DNA of 64,000 bases, taken from assembly GCF_900129195.1 (NCBI RefSeq), contig NZ_FQUY01000013.1:1-64000 (forward strand), given 5' to 3'. Of the stretch, positions 8,350-16,519 are shown piece by piece; positions within the stretch are counted from its first letter, which is position 1; the number at the start of each line of letters is the position of its first letter. Below the pieces are notes generated by a model, which saw nothing but the letters and a program-made list of their open reading frames with translations, had not been told where the DNA came from and did not search any database. This DNA is from Desulforamulus putei DSM 12395 (lineage in GTDB: Bacteria; Bacillota; Desulfotomaculia; Desulfotomaculales; Desulfotomaculaceae). The position numbers and the translations under genes were made by a program.

Positions 8350-10363
8350 TGCCTATCACCTTCTCCAGCTTCTCCCTTATTCTCTCTTCCAGCTCCACAA
8401 TTTCCTTCAATATTTCCTCCGACGGGCGCAGGGGCTGGTATTTGTAAAAATGCCTTGTAAACGGAATTTCGTAACCGATTTTGGTCTTACTTTCATCTAT
8501 CCAGGCATCGGGCACATGGGGCTTGACTTCACGTTCAAAGTAGGCATAAATGTCCTCTTTTAGGGGCACATTTTCGGTATCCCGCAGGTCGGGATCAGGT
8601 TCAGGCTTGCCCTTGCTGTCAGTGCAGATGTCGGCGGTCTCATCTTTTTCCAAAAGCCCTGAAAGCAGGACTTTTAAAAGGCTATTGTCAAGAGGAAGTC
8701 CCCCTTCTTTAAATGCTTTCTTTAATGCTTTGATAAATTCGTCCCTGTTCCTATACAGCCTGGTCTGATCCATTGAGTGTAGTATCTCAATTATCCTCTT
8801 TTGCAGCGCATTACCTTCTTCTATTTCCTGCAGGGCAGCAGAACCCTTCTTTTTTGACTCAGCAAGTTTGATAAATTTTGGTTCATTTTTCAGGTTTTCA
8901 ATCCGTTCATTGCTCACCATGAAGTTTAGGCGCAGGGGCCTTTCCACTGTAATTTTCCGATAGCCGAAGTCTTCATTATCAAATATCTTGCAGTATTCAT
9001 TCTCTTTAAATTCCCCGTAAATGCGGGTGATTTCCCTAATCTGTTCTTCCGTTATTTTATTGCGTTTGTTGCCGAGGCTCTTGCGCATTTTCTGATAAAA
9101 ACTTGTGGCGTCAACAAGCTGGATTTTGCCTTGCCGCACGGGGCCTTTTTTCGGGTCGGCGTTTTTGCGGTTGGTAAGAATCCAGATGTAGGTGGAGATG
9201 CCCGTGTTGTAAAAAAGCTGGTCGGGTAAGGCAATAACGCCTTCCAGCATATCGTTCTCAATAATCCAACGGCGGATTTCCGATTCTCCAGAGCCTGCAT
9301 CCCCTGTAAAGAGGGGGGAGCCGTTGAAGATGATGGCAATGCGGCTGCCCTTTTCGTCATCCCGCATTTTGGAAATGAGGTGCTGCAGGAAAAGCAAAGA
9401 ACCGTCCGATACCCTGGGAGTGCCTGCGCCAAACCTGCCGTTAAAGCCCTGGGTTTCGCATTCTTTTTTAATAAACTTCTCCTGTTTTTTCCAGTCCACA
9501 CCGAAAGGCGGATTAGTCAGCATGTAGCGGAATTTCTTGTCCTTGTGTCCGTCATGGGTAAAGCTATCGCCTAAAATGATATTTTCAGCATTTTGTCCTT
9601 TGATGAGCATATCTGCTTTGCAGATGGCGTAGGACTGGGGGTTGATTTCCTGCCCGAAAAGTTCCACCTGGATATCAGGGTTCAGTTCCCGCATGTAATT
9701 TTCAGCTACCGAAAGCATTCCGCCTGTACCTGCACAGCAGTCGTAGACAGTCACAATCAGTCCTTTTTGAGTAAGTTCCTCGTTGTCTTCGTTTAGAAGA
9801 ATATTGACCATCAGCTTAATAACTTCCCTTGGCGTATAGTGGTCGCCAGCTTCGCCGTGTTCGGAAAAACGGCGGATGAGTTCTTCAAAGATATAGCCCA
9901 TTTCGGTATTGCTTACTGTTTCAGGGTGAAAATCTACTTTGGCAAATTCTGATACCACCAGGTAAAGGAGGTTGTTATCATTCAATTTGGTGATTTGCTT
10001 GTCAAAATCGAAGTATTCGATGATTTCTCTGGCTCCTTTGGAAAAGCCGTTGATGTAGTTGCGTAAATTAGCAGCGATATTGTCGGGATCGGCCAGGAGC
10101 TTTTCAAAATAATACTTACTTATATTGTGAAAGTTTTGCCCCGATATTTTATTGAGGATGGGGTCCATGTTGTGCAGCCCCATTTTTTTAAGCTCCTCGT
10201 ATTTCTTGAGGACTTCATCTTTTGTAGGAGACAGCACGCAGTCAAAACGGCGCAACACTGCCATAGGAAGGATTATATCTCCGTACTGTTCCTTTTTATA
10301 AGGTCCTCTTAAGAGTTCCGCAATTGTCCAAATAAAATTTACTTTGTCTTGAAAGTTATCCAC
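8339..10363 (-). CDS. hsdM: Type I restriction-modification DNA methyltransferase subunit (HsdM)
   Basis: A 674-residue N6-adenine methyltransferase. The N-terminal helical HsdM domain is followed by HYTPREVIKLMVNILL, the AdoMet motif VYDCCAGTGGML and the catalytic NPPF in LTNPPFGVDWKK. The C-terminus is longer than in E. coli HsdM and contains a coiled-coil-like tail (EEILKEIVELEERIREKLEK). The start is GTG (10361-10363), preceded by AGAAAGGA. It heads the operon with hsdS and hsdR. An IS200/IS605-like end lies immediately upstream (10376-10450), so the operon's promoter may lie within or just past that remnant. Confidence 0.95.
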   Translation of the reverse strand: MDNFQDKVNFIWTIAELLRGPYKKEQYGDIILPMAVLRRFDCVLSPTKDEVLKKYEELKKMGLHNMDPILNKISGQNFHNISKYYFEKLLADPDNIAANLRNYINGFSKGAREIIEYFDFDKQITKLNDNNLLYLVVSEFAKVDFHPETVSNTEMGYIFEELIRRFSEHGEAGDHYTPREVIKLMVNILLNEDNEELTQKGLIVTVYDCCAGTGGMLSVAENYMRELNPDIQVELFGQEINPQSYAICKADMLIKGQNAENIILGDSFTHDGHKDKKFRYMLTNPPFGVDWKKQEKFIKKECETQGFNGRFGAGTPRVSDGSLLFLQHLISKMRDDEKGSRIAIIFNGSPLFTGDAGSGESEIRRWIIENDMLEGVIALPDQLFYNTGISTYIWILTNRKNADPKKGPVRQGKIQLVDATSFYQKMRKSLGNKRNKITEEQIREITRIYGEFKENEYCKIFDNEDFGYRKITVERPLRLNFMVSNERIENLKNEPKFIKLAESKKKGSAALQEIEEGNALQKRIIEILHSMDQTRLYRNRDEFIKALKKAFKEGGLPLDNSLLKVLLSGLLEKDETADICTDSKGKPEPDPDLRDTENVPLKEDIYAYFEREVKPHVPDAWIDESKTKIGYEIPFTRHFYKYQPLRPSEEILKEIVELEERIREKLEKVIGNGL

Positions 10364-10375
10364 TATATATCACCA

Positions 10376-10450
10376 TTCCTTTCTATCGCGTAGATACCCC
10401 TGCCCTTTAGGCATGGGGAGGAAACGCGGCGTGGGCGTCAGCCCGCCACT
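10376..10450 (-). repeat. IS200/IS605-type end palindrome (copy 1 of a family)
   Basis: On the minus strand a hairpin made by CCCCATGCC and GGCAGGGG is followed by TATCTACGCGATAGAAAGG. The same layout (hairpin, then ATCCACGCG..AGAAAGG) recurs at 12903-12955, and a related plus-strand copy sits at 35615-35655. A second GC-rich inverted repeat (AGTGGCGGGCTGACGCCCAC) adjoins it. These look like solo ends of TnpB-type elements. Confidence 0.55.
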
Positions 10451-10491
10451 GCCGGGCTTAATTTTGGTCAATAAATTTATGGTAAACTTGT

Positions 10492-10929
10492 TCATATGTT
10501 TTTTGTATATCTACACTTTGGGTATCCAGTACAACCTAAGAAAAAACCATAGGGACCATTTCTTACTTTAAGTGTTTTGCCACATTGCGGACAAATCATT
10601 GGCTCATTATTTTTTCTCAATTCCTCTGTTTTTATTTTTACTTGGTCTTGAACAGCTTTTTTACCAGAAATAATATTAAATAACAGGTTTATTTCATCTG
10701 TAGTTCCACCGTGAAAAGGCTTATAATTTTTCTCCGCTTTAATTTTTACCCATGCGTGACCAACATCAAGAACTTCAAAGCCTTGTTCTTTTAAAAACTC
10801 TGCTATTTTGTACATATCACACGTACAGAAAATGCAGTCTGGGTTATTTATATGTTTTGCATAATGATGCCAATGTTTCAATTTGGTTGCTGTTAGATTA
10901 AAGGCTTTTTCTTTTTTTATGTAAGTCAT
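10492..10929 (-). CDS. Hypothetical protein with topoisomerase-type zinc ribbon
   Basis: The 145-residue protein ends in a C4 zinc ribbon, CPQCGKTLKVRNGPYGFFLGC..YPKCRY, the type found repeated at the C-terminus of bacterial topoisomerase I, where it binds single-stranded DNA. The first 100 residues match nothing I know and hold CIFCTCDM, perhaps a second metal site. I prefer the ATG at 10927-10929, eight bases after AGGTG, over the TTG two codons earlier. Its neighbours are DNA and RNA processing genes. A nucleic-acid-binding role is plausible but inferred. Confidence 0.65.
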   Translation of the reverse strand: MTYIKKEKAFNLTATKLKHWHHYAKHINNPDCIFCTCDMYKIAEFLKEQGFEVLDVGHAWVKIKAEKNYKPFHGGTTDEINLLFNIISGKKAVQDQVKIKTEELRKNNEPMICPQCGKTLKVRNGPYGFFLGCTGYPKCRYTKNI

Positions 10930-10962
10930 ATTCAATTCACCTACTTTTGGGTAATGTATAAT

Positions 10963-11874
10963 TTATTTAAGTGTCTCTGTATAGACATACCCCAACCCAT
11001 ACACCTTCGCCCAGGAGCCCTCTGCCTTTTCCCGGACTTTTAACATCTTTTCAACGTTGGCGTCAATCATATCACAATGGTGAATGATGTACGCTTCCGG
11101 AATTTTAGGAACAACCGGCGAACCGTATTCCAGTTGACCGTGATGGCTGGCCACAATATGCAATAACTTAACTGTTAACTTCCATTCCACCCCTGCCTCT
11201 TTAGCCAGATCCCGCAGCAGGAACCCACCAATCATAATATGGTCGAGAAACTGGCCTTCATCGGACATGGCCAGAACGCCTTCAGACCAATCATAAGCAA
11301 TCATCTTGCCAATATCGTGAAGCACCCCCCCTACAATTAACAAATCCCTGTTTAGCCCGGGCTGCCACATAGAATTAGCCATTTCCGCAACACTTACGCT
11401 ATGCTGCAGGCATCCCCCTATGCAGGCATGATGGTGTGTGACAGCACCAGGTGCTTCCGCAAACCTTTCTCCGTGCTTCTCCTTAACCAAGGTGAGCAAA
11501 TTAATTAACTGGCTGTTTTTAACCTGGGAAGCAAGAATATCCCAACGTTTCCATAATTCTTCTAAAGGAACAGGACAGACCGGCAGAAATTGTTTTGGGT
11601 CGTATTCTTCTGGTGTTGCCGGCCGGAACGAGGTTATGATAAGCTGGAACTCTCCTCTATACTCCCCTACCGTTGCCTTAATGTAGAGTACCTTTGCAGT
11701 AGGGGTCTCGCCTTCATAGTCCCAGTGTTTGGCTGCTATTTCATTGCACCCATCGGTCAGCTGCAGATTAAGGTACATTTTGTCCCCGGTTCTGGTCTTT
11801 AGTACCTGGGCGGATTTAACTGCCAAAAGGCCCTCTATATTGTTGTTTAGCTTCAGATTGGAAAGTAGGCTCAA
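10963..11874 (-). CDS. YhaM-like 3'-5' exoribonuclease (OB fold plus HD domain)
   Basis: A 303-residue protein. An N-terminal OB fold (about 1-95, KTRTGDKMYLNLQLTDGCNEIAAKHWD) precedes an HD hydrolase domain with HHACIGGCLQHSVSVAEMA, GGVLHDIGKM and a later HIVASHHGQLEYGSP. This order and length match Bacillus YhaM, a metal-dependent 3'-5' exonuclease on RNA and single-stranded DNA. The start is TTG, seven bases after AAAGGAG. It is probably in one transcription unit with the 10492-10929 gene. On a plasmid it could take part in RNA turnover or in trimming DNA ends. Confidence 0.85.
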   Translation of the reverse strand: MSLLSNLKLNNNIEGLLAVKSAQVLKTRTGDKMYLNLQLTDGCNEIAAKHWDYEGETPTAKVLYIKATVGEYRGEFQLIITSFRPATPEEYDPKQFLPVCPVPLEELWKRWDILASQVKNSQLINLLTLVKEKHGERFAEAPGAVTHHHACIGGCLQHSVSVAEMANSMWQPGLNRDLLIVGGVLHDIGKMIAYDWSEGVLAMSDEGQFLDHIMIGGFLLRDLAKEAGVEWKLTVKLLHIVASHHGQLEYGSPVVPKIPEAYIIHHCDMIDANVEKMLKVREKAEGSWAKVYGLGYVYTETLK

Positions 11875-11914
11875 ATTTTTTCTCCTTTCTCTGCTATTTT
11901 AAACTTACCCTCAT

Positions 11915-12793
11915 TTATACTTCTGCCTGTTCCAGGGCGGCCGCCATAGTCTTTTCATCAGGCAGAGTATAAACTTTTGTAGTAGACAGGTTTGAGTGCC
12001 CCAATATAGTAGCAACTGTCACCAGATCAATATTAGAACGAACCAAATTAGTGGCGCAAGTGTGCCTGAATATATGCGGGTGTAATTCCAGCCTGGCAAA
12101 GTGGCCCAGGTTATCTATGATATTTGAGACCTGGCTTTTAGAAATATGTCCACCAAGCCGGCCGGGGAAAAGATAGTTGCTGTTAATCCCCTTCTTCTCC
12201 CGTTCAGCCAGCCAATCAAATACTGCTTTCCTGGCTTCGGGCGGGACCGGAACCTTTCTTACCTTTCCCCCTTTACCAATAATGGTCATGAACCCGTGCC
12301 GTTCACCTAAGTCCAGCTGCGACAATTCAAGCGATATAAGTTCACTTAACCGTAAACCGCACGAAAGCAACAGCCGGATTATGGCGATATTACGAATATT
12401 GCCCGAACGTTCTACTTCCCTAATCACCCTGTTCTGTTCATTTCGCGTTAGCGCTTTGGGTTGAGTTTGCTGTATTTTAATATTTTTCGGAAAACTGGGC
12501 ATACGGCCTATTAATTCTTTTTCCAACAACCATTCCAGGTACAGCCGGATTGTTTTCATATAAAGATTAATTGTGTTTGCCTTTAGTCCTTTGATGTTTT
12601 GTAAAAAATTCTGATATTCCCGAAGGTCTACTGATGTTATGTCATTGGGTTCCGGGTAACGTCCGTTCGTTTCAGAATACCATTTAAAGAATGAGTTAAG
12701 ACACCGGCGGTAGGTTGCGATACTCTTTTCCGAGTTACCTTTTTGGTAACGGGTATGCTGTAAAAAATCGGTCAATAAGTTTATTCCACTCAT
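11915..12793 (-). CDS. Tyrosine recombinase (XerC/XerD-like integrase)
   Basis: A 292-residue Xer-type recombinase with an N-terminal SAM-like core-binding domain (about 1-95). The catalytic domain carries Arg in SCGLRLSELISL, Lys in GKGGKVRKVP, HxxR in HIFRHTC, His in LGHSNLST and the nucleophile Tyr in KVYTLP. All six conserved positions are present. It resembles small plasmid resolvases that separate dimers, or integrases of mobile elements. Inverted repeats of TTTATTCYACTCA flank and overlap its start (12780-12893), a likely recombination or operator site. The start ATG lies 13 bases after AAGGGGGTG, which is rather far. Confidence 0.92.
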   Translation of the reverse strand: MSGINLLTDFLQHTRYQKGNSEKSIATYRRCLNSFFKWYSETNGRYPEPNDITSVDLREYQNFLQNIKGLKANTINLYMKTIRLYLEWLLEKELIGRMPSFPKNIKIQQTQPKALTRNEQNRVIREVERSGNIRNIAIIRLLLSCGLRLSELISLELSQLDLGERHGFMTIIGKGGKVRKVPVPPEARKAVFDWLAEREKKGINSNYLFPGRLGGHISKSQVSNIIDNLGHFARLELHPHIFRHTCATNLVRSNIDLVTVATILGHSNLSTTKVYTLPDEKTMAAALEQAEV

Positions 12794-12893
12794 TTCTTGC
12801 TCTTAGCACCCCCTTTTTACTAACAAATTAATTATACACCCACCCTGTGAGTGGAATAAATGCCAGTTTATTCTATATGTTTATTCTACTCAC
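12780..12893. other. Candidate Xer recombination site or operator (inverted TTTATTCYACTCA repeats)
   Basis: GTGAGTGGAATAAA (12847-12860) and TTTATTCTACTCAC (12880-12893) form a 14-bp inverted repeat with one mismatch. Inside it another half-arm, TTTATTCTA (12867-12875), is separated from the first by the 6-bp TGCCAG. Arms of that size around 6-8 bp resemble dif or res sites. A further copy, TTTATTCCACTCA (12780-12792), covers the recombinase start codon. The arms also overlap the -35 side of a possible TATAAT (12831-12836, minus strand), so binding would repress the recombinase gene. Confidence 0.55.
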
Positions 12894-12902
12894 GACACAT
12901 CA

Positions 12903-12955
12903 CCAACCCTTTCTGCCGCGTGGATGCCCCTGGCTTCAGCCCTGGGATGGTTAAG
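12903..12955 (-). repeat. IS200/IS605-type end palindrome (copy 2)
   Basis: The minus strand reads a hairpin with GGCTGAAGCC at its centre, followed by ATCCACGCGGCAGAAAGGG and TTGGTGAT. Aligned with 10376-10450 the similarity runs through AGAAAGG and TGGTGAT. It adjoins the CRISPR array at 12959. Confidence 0.5.
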
Positions 12956-12958
12956 TTC

Positions 12959-13124
12959 GTTTCAAACCCTTATAGGTACATCAAAAACTTTTTGCTGCCA
13001 ACATTTGTTTAACCTGAAATTCAAAGTTTCAAACCCTTATAGGTACATCAAAAACGAGGGGGAATAAGCAAACACTAAAGGTAATCACAGACAGGTTTCA
13101 AACCCTTATAGGTACATCAAAAAC
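12959..13124 (-). CRISPR. Mini CRISPR array, three identical 30-nt repeats, no cas genes
   Basis: Identical 30-bp repeats lie at 12959-12988, 13026-13055 and 13095-13124, with unrelated spacers of 37 and 39 bp. Read on the minus strand the repeat ends in GTTTGAAAC and contains GTACCTATAAGGG, the form of clostridial type I-B and III repeats, which sets transcription leftward with the leader on the recD2 side (13125-13176). No cas gene is in the window, so the array would depend on host Cas proteins in trans or is a relic. The perfect repeat identity argues for recent origin or selection. Confidence 0.85.
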
Positions 13125-13176
13125 CTTGTCTGAGATGATCATATTTGTTGCACCTTCCTCATAAACATACCATAAA

Positions 13177-15318
13177 TTAATTATACAAATTCGTATCCCC
13201 CAGCAATTTCTTTAAAAGGGTGTTTCTTTCAATAGGTTTATTATTTTTAATGGCAATACCCAAAGCCTTATAATTACCAACTAAAATAACTTTTTTCTTG
13301 GCCCGGGTAATGGCAGTATAAATAAGATTTCGGGCTAACATAATCCAATGGGTTGTGTGTACCGGTATAATCACTGTAGGAAACTCGCTGCCCTGACTTT
13401 TGTGGATACTAATTGCATATGCCAGTTCTAAGTTTGCCAGGTCCCCATTTGAGTAAGAAGCCTTTTTATCGTAAAACTCAACTGTTACCTCGCCATCCTC
13501 TATGCTGGTGATAATGCCCATATCGCCGTTCATTACTTCCCGTTCGTAATCATTTTGGGTCTGGATCACCCTGTCCCCTACTTTATATTTTGTAGAACCA
13601 TATACCAGTTCTTTGCCCGTTGGATTTAACCTTTCTTGCGCCAATCTATTAAGCTCATGTGTGCCGATAATCCCTTTTTTCATAGGGGTCAACACCTGGG
13701 CATCAGGGTACTTTTCAAGAAAGGTTAGAATGGCTTTCTGGACATCCTCCGGATTTTCCCGGTCTACCAGTACGAAGTCATCCCTGTAATGGTTGATACT
13801 AACCATTTGTCCTTTATTGACCCTATGGGCATTTGTAATAATCATTGATTCAGCCGCCTGGCGAAAAACTTTTTTTAACATAACTTTGGGAACATCGCTC
13901 TTTAAAATATCTGCCAGGAATCTACCGGGGCCTACACTTGGGAGTTGGTCTGCATCCCCTACAAAAAGAAGTCTGGTTCCTGTTCTTACGTTTTTCAGTA
14001 ACCAATGAGCCATTAAAATATCAATCATGGATGATTCATCGACGATTATTAATCCATAGGGAAGGGGTTCTTCTAATGTAGGTTTCCCCTCCTTGCCGAT
14101 ACCTAAGAGTCTGTGAAGGGTTTGAGCCTCCATTCCCGTTACTTCTGCCATTCTCCTTGCGGCCCTACCGGTGGGAGCTGCCAGGGCAATAGCTTCCTTG
14201 GGGTAAATCTGACGATAAATTGAAACAATAGCCTTAACAGTTTGGGTTTTACCGGTACCGGGGCCACCTGTAAGCACCGAAAGACCGTTTCTCATCACCA
14301 TTGCAACAGCTTCTCTCTGCTCATCAGATAAAGTAAATGTGGGGTTGTGGGTTTTTTGACGTTCTGCGGACTCATATAAAAGTGTTCGGCCCAATACAGG
14401 TATCTTTGGGAATTGAATTAGTAGTCTTTCAATTTCTTTAAAGATTTGGATTTCTTTTTGTCTGACCCAATCCAGGCTAACCCGATCCTCCTCAATGTGA
14501 AGCTGTTCTAATTCTTTTAAGGGAGCCTCAAGGTCGCCGGCTTCTACATAAATAAGGTCTTTTTTATTTAACAACTCCAGGCACCGGTCAATTAATTGTT
14601 CTTTAGTCAAGTAACAATGGCCGTTATTCCAAAGTGCTTCTTCCAGGACAAATAAAATACAGCCCTTAATACGGTCAGGTGAGTTCTTAGCAATACCCAA
14701 ATTCTCAGCTATTGCATCAGCCCGGTCAAAACCTATTCCTTGAACTTGCGTCAAACAATAAGGATTTCGCTTAACGTACTCAACCACCATGCGCCCAAAG
14801 GTTTTATATGCCCTGATTGCTATTTTATTAGTTAATCCATAATCACGCAGGTATTTGACAATCTTTTGCAGTTCATAATTTTCCAATACCGAACGGGCAA
14901 TGGCTTCTGCTTTTTTACCAAGTCCTTTAACTTCCATTAGGCAGTTAGGGTTTTCCAAAATGATGTTAACAGCGTTAGGCCCTAACTGGTCAACAATTTT
15001 TGTAGCGATTCGCTTCCCTACGCCTTTAATAAGCCCGGATGAAAGGTATTCAATAGCAGTAGCCCGGTCAGAGGGAATCATTTTTTCCCAGGATGTTATT
15101 TTTAATTGTTTACCATATTTCGCATGATTGACCCATTCGCCAGAGATTACCAGTTTATCGTTTTCCTTAACTGCTAAGTTCCCTAAAGCAACAAAAGAAT
15201 TGTTTTTTTTATCTGCCTTGGGGAGAAATTTGAAAATAGTAAACTCATCAGAACTAAAAATAACCCTCTCAACCAGTCCGTGGTAAGTAATCTTATCAGG
15301 ACTCTCATCAGGACACAA
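13177..15318 (-). CDS. recD2: RecD2-type ATP-dependent DNA helicase
   Basis: The 713-residue length and domain order match RecD2: an OB-like N-terminus, tandem helix-hairpin-helix motifs (about 85-210, LIKGVGKRIATKIV and QGIGFDRADAI), and a superfamily 1B helicase core. The core has Walker A TGGPGTGKTQT, Walker B LIIVDESSMID, GDADQLPSVGPG and a final domain with SIHKSQGSEF and YTAITRAKK. RecD2 unwinds DNA 5'-3' and works in repair and fork processing without RecBC. The start is TTG (15316-15318), eight bases after AAGGGGAG. The gene ends about 50 bp from the CRISPR array. It is intact and probably part of the element's replication and repair set. Confidence 0.95.
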   Translation of the reverse strand: MCPDESPDKITYHGLVERVIFSSDEFTIFKFLPKADKKNNSFVALGNLAVKENDKLVISGEWVNHAKYGKQLKITSWEKMIPSDRATAIEYLSSGLIKGVGKRIATKIVDQLGPNAVNIILENPNCLMEVKGLGKKAEAIARSVLENYELQKIVKYLRDYGLTNKIAIRAYKTFGRMVVEYVKRNPYCLTQVQGIGFDRADAIAENLGIAKNSPDRIKGCILFVLEEALWNNGHCYLTKEQLIDRCLELLNKKDLIYVEAGDLEAPLKELEQLHIEEDRVSLDWVRQKEIQIFKEIERLLIQFPKIPVLGRTLLYESAERQKTHNPTFTLSDEQREAVAMVMRNGLSVLTGGPGTGKTQTVKAIVSIYRQIYPKEAIALAAPTGRAARRMAEVTGMEAQTLHRLLGIGKEGKPTLEEPLPYGLIIVDESSMIDILMAHWLLKNVRTGTRLLFVGDADQLPSVGPGRFLADILKSDVPKVMLKKVFRQAAESMIITNAHRVNKGQMVSINHYRDDFVLVDRENPEDVQKAILTFLEKYPDAQVLTPMKKGIIGTHELNRLAQERLNPTGKELVYGSTKYKVGDRVIQTQNDYEREVMNGDMGIITSIEDGEVTVEFYDKKASYSNGDLANLELAYAISIHKSQGSEFPTVIIPVHTTHWIMLARNLIYTAITRAKKKVILVGNYKALGIAIKNNKPIERNTLLKKLLGDTNLYN

Positions 15319-15342
15319 CTTTTAACTCTCCCCTTTCTTCTT

Positions 15343-15738
15343 TTAAATCTCTCTTAATTGCAATCGCAGGAGTACCGCAATCTCTCCGCCTTCTGCAAGT
15401 ATTTCTTTTGTTAGTCTTACGGCCTTTTCAGCTTTGGTTCTAAGCATATCTTTCTCAGCTTCTGCCGATATAGATCGTTTATATTCTTCCTGCATCTGGC
15501 GGGTACTCCAGCCTTCATCGGCTGCCCTACTAATCCATCCGATCGGATCGGTGGTCTTGGAAGCAAGTCTATGATGATAGAAGGTTAAAGTGGGTACGCG
15601 CGTACCTGGGTCAGAAAAGGCTATAAATGTCCGCACATATTCTCTAACATTTGCCGGAGACATTCCGGTTTCGACCGATATTTGCTTTGGCGTCATCTCC
15701 ATATATCTCATTATGGTTAACGCCGCAGCCTGGTTCCA
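15343..15738 (-). pseudogene. N-terminally truncated HTH-type protein fused out of frame to an iscB remnant
   Basis: The surviving part includes a helix-turn-helix-like stretch (MTPKQISVETGMSPANVREY), then TFYHHRLASKTTDPIGWISR and a charged C-terminal tail. The frame stays open upstream as QAAALTIMRYMEM before running into iscB sequence near 15738, so the original start was lost when the two were joined. The protein might still be made from ATGs near 15700. GGTACGCGCGTACC, the palindrome of the operon leaders, lies inside this gene at 15593-15606. Confidence 0.55.
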
Positions 15739-16036
15739 TTTGCCTGCGGTACATTAGCCGTTCTCGGTTTCTTTCTACCTGGCCTTGCAGGAGTTGGCAT
15801 TCCCCGGCCAGCAGTTCTTTCTTTTCAGTGATAGCTGAAAAACCTATGCTTTGGTAGCCGGCGTCTATACCTAGGGTTATTGGCTGCGTGTATTTTGTTG
15901 TTTCGTAGGTCAGCTGAATGGTGAATGGTTTGGCTTTAACCACCTTTGCCCTACCATCCCTCAGCATCCGGCGCGCCTTGCCATACCGTTCTGTGGGCAT
16001 GAGAGGTTTGCCTTCTTTGGAGAGAACGTATACCAT
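15735..16036 (-). pseudogene. iscB: Truncated IscB (PLMP, RuvC-I and bridge-helix part only)
   Basis: The protein begins MVYVLSKEGKPLMPTERYGK, which is the PLMP domain. It continues through RRMLRDGRAKVVKAKPFTIQL (RRxRR region), the RuvC-I motif LGIDAGYQSIGFSA with its catalytic Asp, and the start of the Arg-rich bridge helix (RERLMYRR). Then it stops, and the following residues belong to another gene read in the wrong frame. RuvC-II, HNH and RuvC-III are missing, so it cannot be an active RNA-guided nickase or nuclease. Its upstream omega-RNA region remains. IscB is the ancestor family of Cas9 (established). Confidence 0.85.
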
Positions 16037-16285
16037 AGTATCCCTCTTTCAGAGATAAGTCAGCCTTGCGGCTGTTGGTCCACTTCGCCCTTGTTCAAAG
16101 GGGTTTTTGCCGGCAGCACTTCGCCTACCCATCAGCGATGTTTAACCACCGGCCGCAGTGTCCGGAACGTGTGGAGTATCCCGGAGTGCCTATGTCATTC
16201 CCTTTGAACGGCTCCTTGCTTTGCAAGGGGGCTAATCAACCAGGCTCCTACAAGCCCCCGCCTCTATAGGCGGTGGGTAGTTGAC
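16037..16285 (-). ncRNA. IscB omega RNA (HEARO-like) and left element end
   Basis: The 249 bp directly upstream of the iscB start read, on the minus strand, GTCAACTACCCACCGCC, then a hairpin with CTATAG at its loop, GGGGGCTTG, and a chain of stems (CCCCTTGCAAAGCAAGG, CCCCTTTGAACAAGGG, CAGCCGCAAGGCTG). Position directly 5' of iscB, length and multi-stem layout fit omega RNA. Its 5' end is also the transposon end. The guide would be the flanking sequence just upstream (16286 onward), inside the disrupted HTH gene. It may still be transcribed although its nuclease is broken. Confidence 0.7.
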
Positions 16286-16483
16286 TGTCTCCTTTCGACC
16301 TAGCAATTCGTCAAGCGAAACATTAAAATAATCGCCTATCTTTAGCAAAACTTTTTGCGATGGCAGGCAAGAACCTTTTTCGTATTTGCAAATTGTGCTT
16401 TCGTCTAATTTTAAAATTTCAGCCAATTTTTTCTGTGTAAGTCCTTTTTCTGCCCTTAAGTTTTTTAAATTTTTTGGAAACAT
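16286..16483 (-). pseudogene. XRE-family HTH regulator, 3' end replaced by the IscB element
   Basis: Residues from MFPKNLKNLRAEKGLTQKKL to DELLGRKET form a complete Cro/CI-type helix-turn-helix of about 65 residues. After that the frame runs into the left end of the IscB element (NYPPPIEAGA comes from its hairpin) and stops at 16232. The DNA-binding part may be functional, but any C-terminal domain is lost. The start at 16483 is set by GGGGGA seven bases upstream. It resembles the intact repressor at 17837-18160. Confidence 0.75.
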
Positions 16484-16519
16484 TTTTAAATCCCCCAAGA
16501 AGTTTTTCTAAGCCAGGCC

